Positions 23,277 through 32,718 of a stretch of DNA of 32,718 nucleotides are shown here, in pieces. The notes beneath the pieces were generated by a model. That model was not told the origin of the DNA and made no database searches. It was given only the letters and a program-made list of their open reading frames with translations. This DNA comes from Ichthyophthirius multifiliis. Lineage: Eukaryota; Ciliophora; Oligohymenophorea; Hymenostomatida. Position 1 is the stretch's first letter, and each line of letters begins with the position of its first letter. The translations under genes were made by a program, and so were the position numbers. The stretch is from positions 1 to 32,718 of the forward strand of contig NW_004086452.1 of the NCBI RefSeq assembly GCF_000220395.1, in the 5' to 3' direction.

Positions 23277-24963
23277 TATATATATTTTTTTATTCATTAT
23301 AAAAAATAATTACTTATATTATTTTAAATATTTTAATTTAGAAAATTATTAGTTTTTATACATATACAATATAATAGTTAGTTTGGATTTGCAGCTTAAA
23401 TTTAATCATAATTATTTATATTAGAATTATTTTTTATAAAAGATTAATCACTTTTAATTGTAAAGACAAAATAATCTTTATTTTTATCAATGTTTTATCC
23501 TTAGTAAATTATTCTTCAAAAAAAAAAATATGATAAAATTTATATTTTATTTATTTTATACGCTTCTAAATTACTTAATGACTATGTTTTTCTTTATTTA
23601 TTTACAGTTATACCATTTGAAAATGCTAATTATAATAATATAGATTATATTATATCATTTTTTTGAGTATTATAACTGTATATCACTTAAGGGTCAACAC
23701 TTTTAATTTTTATAAAATAATTAATATATCATTATTATTATTTATACTTTATTTATTTATTTTCTATTTATATTTATTAAGCTTATTCTGCATTTCCAGA
23801 AAAAATATAAAACTTCTCAAATAAATTAACCTTCGGGTTTTAATATTTTGATAAAATAACACTTTTTATTTATTCCATATTAATATTTTCACTTTTATCT
23901 TATAAATAATATTAACATTTGATTTATAAACCATTTAAATTTCCAATATTTTACATTTTTTTTACAGATTTTGCCTTTACTTTATTATATTTTAATATTT
24001 TGTTTATTTTTTTTGTTTTACAATTTTATATAGGATCGTTAAATTCACATATATTAGAAAATATTCTATCCTCGTCTTTTATTTGATTTTAAAAATAATA
24101 ATTATAATAAGAAAAAAAAAACCTTGCTAAACAGAATTATCAGAAGAAGAATTAATACTATTTATTTAAAATTAAATTTTAGAAGAATTAATATCATTAA
24201 TTTTATATTAAATATCTTAAAATTGAATATCATTTGTATAATGTCGAGTTTTATTTTCATTTAACTGTGATTAACTGTCAATTAAATTTTATAGTTTTTG
24301 ATTATTACCACAATAGTCTTCATCAGAAATAGATATATGCTTAGTAAGAATTAACTCTTCTTAAATAATATTTGTTATTGAATTTTTATTTTCTTTATAA
24401 GGCACTTAATTATTATCTTAATATTCTAATTTTTATAATTTATTATTAGTTTTAAATATTTCACACCCCTTTTTAATTATACAAAACAATATATAGTTAA
24501 TAAATGAATATAATTAATTATTAAATACAGTTATATATTTCTATTAAATTTTTAAATTATTTTCATTTAAATTATAATTTAATAATTCTTCTTTATTTTC
24601 ATGCTATTTTATTTACTCAGTAATAATATCAGAATAAATTTTATTTAAAATAACTTTTTTATCTTTATAAGGATTTTATTTATTCAAAGTTTTTAAAAAT
24701 TAATTTTCCTTTTCTATATTAATTATAAATTACTTCAAAAACATATTTTCCTTTAGAAATAATTAATTTTGCTTTTTATATTTGTTTATTTATTCTATCT
24801 AATTATATATTTATTTTTCTTATTATTCAATAATTATAGATTATGAATGGATTTTTTATTTTAATTAATCAGTAAAGATTTTCTATGTGTTCAGTAATTA
24901 TACTAATCTATTAATTTCTTATTGCTTTATTTCAACTTCATTATACGTTTTTATATTTTACAT
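21832..24963 (-). CDS. DENN-domain protein, putative Rab GEF
   Basis: About 895 residues. ATG 24963-24961 starts a coiled-coil N-terminus (MQNIKTYNEVEIKQQEINRL), then a long Asn/Ser/Lys-rich linker, then a DENN module. Core signatures are KDYFVFTIKSDQ and LLYCICIK (the ..F.LTD..G..Y..C block), YCFVTKFPQINFFFKLL (family YCIVSK.P....F..LL), LLENSIIFFCENRTLLS and PLKWPHPLIFDLP, then SMLDSPVPTIIGIN, which matches the conserved PLEW...P.LP......SPVPFLIG. DENN proteins activate Rab GTPases by nucleotide exchange in membrane traffic; the Rab target is unknown. Inferred introns include 23700-23747, 23514-23561, 23137-23313 (177 nt) and three of 47-75 nt further downstream. The exon sum is one base short, explained by an A10 run at 24112-24121. 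The stop is TGA 21834-21832. An open frame at 24887-25102 on the plus strand is a shadow of its start. Confidence 0.85.
23137..23313 (-). repeat. long intron with (ATTT)n and (AT)n repeats
   Basis: Largest intron in the window, 177 nt inside the DENN gene, with an (ATTT)n tract at about 23243-23276. Donor GTAATTATTT and acceptor TTTTTATTAG join in phase 1 to give a continuous cDENN reading frame. Confidence 0.7.
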
Positions 24964-25957
24964 TTTTTTTGGTGTTTATAATAAATATAAAATATATAAA
25001 GATTTAAAATATAATTATTATATTATTTTTAAATATTTTTTATCTATTAGAAAAATAATTGATTCATCAAAAAAGATTTATAATTATTATAATAAAATAT
25101 AAAATTAAGAAAAATTATATATTTAATAAAATCATTTTTTATTTAATATTAATATTAATTAATAATTTATTAAATTTTTATATTATAAAAATAATAAGAT
25201 ATATGCAATTAATAACATTTATATTTTTTTTTTAATATTCAATTAAAGTATATAGATAAATTAAGTAAAAATTTATAAAAGTATATTATTATTAAGAATA
25301 AAAAAATATATATAAAATAAAGAAAAACTATATTGAATAATATAAAAAAAATATTCAATTATTTATTAAATAAAAAATATTTATAATTTTTATAAATTTA
25401 TATATATTCAACATTCATAAAGAATTTGAAAAAAATAATATATAATATAATAAATTAGATTATAGAAAAAAAAATTAAAAATTAATATAAATAAAAGAGA
25501 TAGATACAATGTAGAAAATAATATATAAAATATTAAATATTTTTATGATTTTTATTTAATGAATTATAATAAATAAATAAATATTATTAACATTTTAATA
25601 GAAATATTTTATGTAATTAAATAAGAAAATATATTTATATAAATAAAAAATAAATATATAAATATATAAATATATAAATATATATCTATTCATATTTATT
25701 TATATATTATTTATTATTTTTATTTTTTATTTTTTCTTTTTTTATAATTCTATTATAATTTTATTATTATATCCGCAATAATTATATATTAAAAATATAA
25801 AATATAAATTATAATTAATTTAATTTTTATATTAATTATTTATAATTTAAGAAAAATTATTATTATTTATAATTATTTTATATATTCATTTTAAAATTTT
25901 TATAATTTTTTATGATATATTCACACTAAAAGTAAATTACGGATTCTAATTATAGTT
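24964..25957. other. divergent intergenic region
   Basis: About 1 kb between the divergent DENN and P4-ATPase genes, presumably holding both promoters. Only TA-rich low-complexity sequence is seen. Confidence 0.5.
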
Positions 25958-28900
25958 ATGACAATAATTAAATTAATGAATAATTATTATAAAATAAATA
26001 AACAAAGATTACTTATTTATATAGTACTTTTATATAATTATTCAAAAAGCAATAAATATAAAAACGAAAAATTTATTTTAATGGAAATTTATATTAAAAT
26101 GGAAAATAATTCGTTTAAAAAAGCAATTAGAATATTATTTAAGTTTAAAAATACACTTTTCTTAATTTTCTTCCTAAAATTTTATTAAACTAATTTTAGT
26201 TTGTTTATAATTATTACATTTTATTTATATCCATTTCTTAATTATTTGAAGATTTAATTATTTCTTAATTATATACATACTTAGTTCCATTTGTTATGGC
26301 ATTTTTAATAAATATTATATAAGAATGTATTTATAAAAAGAAATAAAAATAAATAAATATTAAAAATAGGTTACGATGAGATATCTAGATTTAATAGAAA
26401 AAATAGTAAAATTCTAATAATGAAACTTTTCAGGTATTAGAAGAGAATGGCTAATTTATATAAAAATAATTAAACGAATTATAAATCGGATAAATAATTA
26501 AAATTTAATTTTAATAAAGATTACCTTGCGATATAGTACTTTTATACACAAAGTAATTTTTTTATAGAAATAAATTATATTTTTATCTATAAAAAAAAAA
26601 GAAACTAAAATTCTTAATGTGTAATTTCTACTTAATTTATTAGTGGATAAACTGATTATATAAATAAAGTTCCAATAACTTATTTTTAACAATAAATTTA
26701 AATTAATTAAGATAATTATGATAATTTTAATTTTAATTATTTAGATGCTTTTATTAAAATAAAAAACGAAAATAATGAACTTTTAGACAAATTTGAAGGT
26801 AGTTTTAAAATTATATAACATGATGGTGAGATAATAAAATAAAGTTTAAATGCTTAAAATGTTGTTTGGTATAATTCTATTTTACATTCAAACGAAATAT
26901 TAGGTCTTTTTATAAATATTTATTCATTTTTTTTATAACGATTTTTTTATTTTAAAAAGGGATTATTATAAATGTAGGGATTAATAGAAAAATATTTAAA
27001 AACTAGTAATTTTTGAAAAGTAAGTTTAGCAAATTTAACTCTGAAATTAATTATATTTTCTTTTATGTTTTTTTTATATTCTTTTAATTACTATACTTGT
27101 AAGTTTAATTTAAGGAAATTTCGATTTTTATGTTTATTCATAATCATTATTTGAATTTGTTAGGTTTTTAACAAATCATTATAGTTTATATTTTTAATAA
27201 TAATAATTTTAAATAGAACTTTCATTTTACTTAGTTCTATAATCCCTATAAGTTTGAAAATAAATTTAGATATAGCCAAAATAATATATATATTTAAAAT
27301 AAATTGTTCTAAAGATATTGAAGGAGTTATAACTTAGAATAGCGTATTTTTATAAAAATTTAATAAATAAAATAATATTTTAATTATTTAATAATAAAAA
27401 AGTTTATAAATGAAGATTTAGGCAAAATATAATACTTATTATGTGATAAAACAGGGACATTAACTTAAGATGAATTAAAAATAAAATATGTATATGTAGA
27501 TAATTAAATATATACTGATAATTAAATTACATCATTAAAGCATTCAATCACTTAAAGTATGAATTAAAATAATATATTTTAAATAGAATAGAAAGTATTT
27601 TATTAATTATATATAAATAATTTTTCTTTTAAATTATTTTTTCTATATATAAAAAGCCAAGAAATTAATAAAGTAAATCTTTTGACTTAATAAAAGCTTT
27701 GGCAATATGTAACAGTGTCATATTAGACTAAGAAAAAAAAGTTTATTAAGGAAATAGTCCAGATGAAAGTATATTATCTTTAAAAAATATATAGATATAA
27801 AACTATAAAATATTAATAAATTTTAAAAAGTTTCTTTAGTAGAATTTGCAAATAATTTAGGAATAAGTTTAACTTATAGAAATGCTTAAATTATAAGCAT
27901 AAGTATTTAGAATGAATAAAATAATATTCAAGAAGATTTTCAAGTTTTACATGTATTAGATTTTACTGAAGAAAACCGAAGAATGGGAATAATAGTTGAA
28001 AATTAAAACAAAATAATATTTTATTTAAAAGGAGATGATAATATAATAAAGTAATACATAAATGATAAAGCTTAATCTATTTTATGTGAAAATCAAGCAA
28101 ATGAACTAACAAATTTAGGTCTTAGAACATTAGCTTTTAGTTAAAGGACATTTGATAAGAATTTTATTATACATTGGATATAATAGTTTTTATTATTTTT
28201 AAAATTATATTTATATTTTTAAAATAAAGGTATTAATAAGCTTAATAATTATAATAAAATAGAAATCATGCACTTAAAAAATTAAGAGAATAAATTGAAA
28301 AGCAAATGGAATATTTAGGAGTTGTAGGACTAGACGAAAGTTTGTAAGAAAATATAATTTAAACAATAACAAATTTTAAAAATGCAGGAATTAAATTATG
28401 GATGTTAACAGGTATTTTTTTTGATTTAAAATAAAATAAAATGAATAAAAAATTAAATAAAAGGCGATAAAATTGAAAATGCTACTTTTGTAGCAACTGC
28501 GAGTGGTATAAGAGGTAAGAATTAAATATTTCAAAGAATTCAAAATGTATATGATGATATAGATATAAAAGCTAAACTTTAATATTTTTAGAGTGATAAT
28601 AATAAATAACAAATATTAGCTATTGATGGATAATCACTTAAAGTTGCTTTAGAAGAATACGAATAGAAATTTGTTGAAATATGTTTGAATGCATAATGTG
28701 TTATATTTGCTAAGTATTTTTTTAAAAAAAAATAAAATAAAAAATATCAATATATAAATTACTATATTTTTTTTTAAGATGCTCATCTTTGTTAAAAAAA
28801 TAAATTATTGATTCTATAAAAAAATACTCAAATGTAAAAATTGCAGCAATAGGAGATGGAGATAATGATATTAAAATGATTTAAAATGCAGATATAGGAA

Positions 28901-29901
28901 TAGGTTTTTATTTTATATATTATTACTTATATTTATTTCATATATTTAAAGGTATTAATAAAGGAAACAAATGCTAAGCTGCTTTAAATGCTGATTTTTA
29001 AATAAATAAATTTTCCGATTTAAATTAATTATTATTATGGCATGGAAGATTAATTTATACTAAAAGTGCAATGATTACTTAGTTTATTTTATAACGAGGA
29101 TTAATTATATCATTTATTTAAATGATTTTTATTTGTATGTTTTAAAATGTTCAAATATCTGCACTTAATGATAAGTTAATTGTTAGTTATGCTACCATTT
29201 TTAATATTTTGCCTGTTTTTTCTATTATATTTGATTAAGATGCCAATGTAAATATATTTTAAATTGTATTTTTATATTTATTTTTAACAAAAAGTTACAA
29301 ACATCAATTGAAAATCCTTAATTTTATAAAGTTTTAGCAAAAAATAAAGAACTTAATTTAAAAGCCTTGCTTTCTTGGATTTGGATAGCTGTATTTTAAG
29401 TAAAATATATATTTGCTTATTTCATAAATATTTATTTTAAAAGTCTTCAATATTGATTTTGTTATCTTGTATTTTCTTGAGTTAATAGTACTTTTTATAT
29501 TTAGAAATAATTGTTTTTGTGATTTTAATTATATTGGAATATCTATTTATTTTTACTCATGTAAAAAAAAAAATATATATAATAAAATAATTAATATTTA
29601 TTATATTAATTATTAGGTTTATAAAATAAAATGGGAAATTATTTTATTAAACTGTATTTCGATTTTATTCTATATTACAATATTAATTTTTATGTAAGAG
29701 TAATTTGATATAAATAGTATTTGGTAATTGAAATTTATAGGATATATAATTGCTATTGTAATATTATGCTGGATTCCTGTTTATGGATTCTAAAAATTAA
29801 AAAGAAAAATAGATCCTACTGATCATGAAAAAGTAATGAAAAAAATATAGGAAAAAATAACAAACTAATAAAATTTGGAATAATAAATATTATAAATATG
29901 A
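25958..29901 (+). CDS. P4-type ATPase of the ATP9/Neo1 (P4B) clade with altered actuator motif
   Basis: About 1050 residues, the normal size for ATP9 proteins. These are endosomal or Golgi phospholipid flippases that work without a CDC50 partner. Some 15 introns of 26-65 nt are inferred, each restoring homology; the first (26024-26049) links ATG 25958 to the body. Colinear landmarks: QKYTFLNFLPKILLNQFQF, ALYTYWVP-like QLYTYLVPF, LPCDIVLLYT, IIPISLKINLDIAK (M4), DKTGTLTQ (27445 on, phosphorylated Asp), SPDE (27756-27767), NRRMGIIV, KGDD, GLRTLAF, TGDK (split by intron 28412-28463), GDGDND (28852-28869), LPVFSIIFDQD and six C-terminal helices. The dephosphorylation loop, normally LDGETDWK, reads ISGQTDYIN (SGQT at 26642-26653): Asp and the catalytic Glu are replaced. 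KGAD is KGDD and the P..QK hinge is lost. A T8 run (27068-27075) is one base short. The stop is TGA 29899-29901. Confidence 0.9.
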
Positions 29902-30071
29902 ATTTAATAAAAATAAATATATATATATATATATATGTTATATTTATTAAAAAATAAAAATGTATTAATATATATTTTTAATTTACTTTTTTTTTTTGTA
30001 TATATAATTCTTTTTTAATTTTTTTTTTTTCTAAATAAAAACTAAAAAAAAAAAAAGCAAAAACATTTAAT
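29902..30071. other. short convergent intergenic gap
   Basis: 170 bp between the stops of the P4-ATPase and K+ channel genes, with an (AT)n run near 29919-29937. Both 3' UTRs must be very short or overlap. Confidence 0.6.
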
Positions 30072-32460
30072 TCAAACTTATTATTTTTTTTTGTTTTTTT
30101 AAAACGATAAATATCCATTATAATTCATAATAATTTTATCGGCATTATTATGAGTCATATAAACTTTGAAAATCCTAAAAACATCAAATATATGACTTTA
30201 ATCTTTTTTATCATTTTAAATCTAAATATTTTTTTCTTTTTAATCCTCTTAATCATGTAGTTAAAAAAACATTTATTCAATATTTTATTTATTATATTTA
30301 GAATCGTATGTTCTATCAATCTTTCTTTTATCAAAAGAGATTATTTCATGCTTATTTCTTTATTATTCCAGTAATTCTATGTGCTTTTTGTTTATAACAA
30401 TTTCTGCTTATTTTATTGATTTTGTATCATTTAATTAGCTTTTTTTATAAAAAACTTCATTCTTATCATCTTCTTTTAAATTATCTTAATAATCATTAAA
30501 TTATTCATAACTTTTAATAATATCTAAACTATTCATAGTAGAAGTAAAAGCATTTTTTTCATCTTCTTTTTGATTATCACATTTTATATATTCAGTCATA
30601 AATTAATATAAATCATTAAAATATTACTTTTGTTATTGATAATAGAAATTTAATTATTACATTTCTATAAGAGACTTAGATTTTTTCCTATTTTTATTTC
30701 TTTAAAATATTTATCGAAATTCTTTTTCTTTATTTAGATAAGTTTTTATTATTTTTTGTAAATTTGGTTTATAAAAAAATAATGGACAATCTTTTATTTA
30801 ATGATGATCACTTTTACATGATAAGCAATATTCCTTTAATTTAATTTAATTTTTATGTAAAATTAGTCTATCTTTTAAATTATTATATATCTCCTTATCT
30901 TCCGAAAATTATTATAATGTTTCTAAAAAGTCATCTAATTAGATATAATGTACAGTACTAACACCTATACTTCTAGCACTAATATATGGATTATAATTTT
31001 AAGAAACAAAATCATATAAATTAAATATCTAATCTTTCTTTAAAATCTTAAACGATTTACTTTTATTAATAGAATTATTAATGCTTTATAATTATCTACA
31101 TAGAGTTCTACTTATCCTTTTAATATTATATATAATCTAGGAATTTGTGCTTCATTTTTTTATATAACTTCATCTGGACCTTTAAGTAATTTATAAATAA
31201 ATTTATTTATTACTTTTAATTACCGTAACTTATTTCTTACATTTTATCAGATATAGCTTTTTACAACTTTTCACTAAAATTTTTTTAAAAGAAAGGAATT
31301 TTTTAGATTGATCTTAAGAATATTTCTTGGGTTATTTCTTTCTTAAGGATTTGACTTAGATTGTTTAAAGAATCGGATGGGATATATTTATGGTTATAAC
31401 CTTAAGCATTTACATATTCCAGATATTTTCTAGCCATTTATTATAATTAGGGGTTAACTTCCCTATTCATCATATAAGTATTCATATCTATTAATTATAA
31501 TCTATAATCTTCTTATTTTTCTCTATATTCTCGAAAAACATTTTAAATATTACTTAAAATATAAGCAAATATACCTGATGATATAATAGCAACACAAGAA
31601 ATAAAAAGCCTTTCTAAATCGTTATTAGGAGTAATATCACCATATCCAACAGTTCCAATAGTAATAGCTGAAAAATAAATAGAGTAAACATATCTAGTAT
31701 ATACAGATGATTCAGTAATTTATTATTTATGTAGCCAAGTATCCAAAGATCCATTCTGAATTTAAATTTAAGCTTAACCATGCCACATACAAGCAAAAAC
31801 ATGACAAAGAAATACAACTTCAATAAGTAGAGTGAAAATACTTATAATAAAACTATATTTACTTGAAAGTTAAAAAGCATCAGTTATTTTTTCTATTATT
31901 GAATAATAATTTAAAAATTTTATTATTATAAATGTAATTTTAAATATTTATAGTTAAAATGGAACAAACCATAACATATAATAGGCGATTAAATCTAATA
32001 TAAATTTCTTTTAGAAATAATGCTTTATTATTTTAGATCTAGTTTTTTCCAATACTCCGTTATAATAATATGCAGTATTTAATGTTAATAAAAAGTTTGA
32101 TAAAAACACTATTTAACTTGCGAAATCAATATTATTATATCTTTAAATTGAAATATCGAAACTTATTTCTAAAGGTATTTTTACTATATTTATTAATATA
32201 AATATCAAATGTATTAAGTCACAAAATATAGAAATATTATTATAAGGTGATATAATTGGAATTGGTTCTATAATAATTTAAAACAATTGCATGTTTTTGC
32301 TAATAATCATATTATAATACATAATAAAATGTTTTAACTTTTTTCTTAAGAGAAGATTATATATTTATAACCTTCTTATAATTTTAAAATTGCTTCTATA
32401 TAAAGGTCTAATTTAACTTTTTAAATTAAATGTTTTAGTATCATAAAGTTATGCACCTAT

Positions 32461-32502
<42 letters not shown>

Positions 32503-32718
32503 AACCTTAATCGTCTATTGCTTTATATTATGTGTAATTTAAATTATGAGGTTTAAATTTTATAAGTGCTTTTTTTATTCTAAATAAAAATCTATTAGTT
32601 AAAATTATTATGTTGAAATAGCCTTTCCTCCATATTATTTTATTGGATATTTTAAGTAACTTTGCAACAATATTCATAGGAAGCGGTTTTATATCATCAG
32701 TTTATGTTAGATTTGTTA
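30072..32718 (-). CDS. cyclic-nucleotide/EAG-type K+ channel with C-terminal zinc knuckle (partial, 5' end outside window)
   Basis: Minus-strand gene entering from the right edge and ending at TGA 30074-30072; more than 800 residues are visible. Six helices precede the pore. The filter region reads ITIGTVGYGDITP (filter bases 31636-31659), a K+-selective signature, followed by S6 (LFISCVAIISSGIFAYILSN) and a C-linker. A cyclic-nucleotide-binding-like fold follows (RLYIILKGQVELY ... SARSIGVSTVHYIQLDDFLE). Its phosphate-binding cassette lacks the usual FGE and Arg, so nucleotide binding is doubtful. S4 carries few basic residues (IFKITFIIIKFLNYYSIIEK). Next is CLSCKSDHHQIKDC, a CX2CX4HX4C zinc knuckle (30786-30827), then a long Lys/Gln/Asp-rich tail. 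Introns: 32457-32505 (TA repeat) and 31180-31223. A T3 run at 31085-31087 seems one base short. Ciliates hold large families of such channels that set membrane potential and swimming. Confidence 0.85.
32457..32505 (-). repeat. intron consisting of a (TA)n microsatellite
   Basis: 49-nt intron of the K+ channel gene. Between donor GTTTATAAAT and acceptor TTTTATAG it is almost pure TA dinucleotide (about 32464-32497). Removing it joins IDDQG to AQLYDTKTFN in frame. Confidence 0.7.

Noticed and set aside
26498-26692. Minus-strand open frame opposite the P4-ATPase
   Set aside because: It lies antisense to exons that match ATP9 colinearly, including the SGQT region; a shadow frame.
28391-28612. 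Minus-strand open frame at 28391-28612
   Set aside because: Antisense to the TGDK-containing exons of the P4-ATPase.
31614-31823. Minus-strand open frame at 31614-31823 (out of phase with the channel)
   Set aside because: The overlapping frame carries the K+ filter TIGTVGYGD and continues for hundreds of residues; this is a shadow.
1-32718. tRNA, rRNA, transposons or virus-derived elements
   Set aside because: No G+C-richer cloverleaf-like block, transposase, reverse transcriptase or terminal repeats could be recognised. Very A+T-rich ncRNAs could still be missed by eye.

Overview
The window is nuclear DNA of a ciliate. TAA and TAG are read as glutamine throughout and genes end only in TGA. 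Base composition is roughly 85% A+T and most introns are tiny (26-66 nt, GT...AG). Code, composition and gene families fit an oligohymenophorean such as Ichthyophthirius multifiliis or a close relative; the species is an inference. No tRNA, rRNA, mobile element, virus-derived element or CRISPR array was seen.

Twelve protein genes were rebuilt by reading all frames with the ciliate code and joining exons at GT...AG boundaries. Left to right: a coiled-coil protein (+, 784-2322); a DMT/EamA-like membrane protein (-, 2632-3626); a RING/TRAF zinc finger plus SPRY protein, probably an E3 ubiquitin ligase (+, 4811-5963); a hypothetical protein (-, 6275-6951); a small 88-residue candidate (+, 8079-8385); a SAPS-domain PP6 regulatory subunit (+, 9021-10940); an Asn/Gln-rich ankyrin protein (-, 11266-13546); a giant coiled-coil protein with alveolin-like Glu/Lys/Val/Pro motifs (-, 13986-19431); a ubiquitin-like protein (+, 21205-21556); a DENN-domain protein (-, 21832-24963); an ATP9/Neo1-type P4-ATPase (+, 25958-29901); and a six-helix cyclic-nucleotide-type K+ channel with a zinc knuckle (-, 30072 to beyond the right edge).

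Apart from the tandem ankyrin and giant coiled-coil pair, the genes alternate strands. Convergent 3' gaps are short (about 170-330 bp) and divergent 5' gaps are long (about 1-2 kb), so each long A+T desert probably holds two promoters. There is no operon logic. Several products share a membrane-trafficking or cortex theme (DENN, P4 flippase, giant coiled coil) or a ubiquitin/phosphatase signalling theme, but nothing shows that they act together.

Two results stand out. First, the P4-ATPase keeps its phosphorylation, ATP-binding and hinge motifs, but the actuator DGET loop reads SGQT, which should block dephosphorylation. Second, at least six otherwise intact genes are short by exactly one base in an A/T homopolymer; this looks like homopolymer undercalling in the assembly, with transcriptional slippage as a biological alternative.
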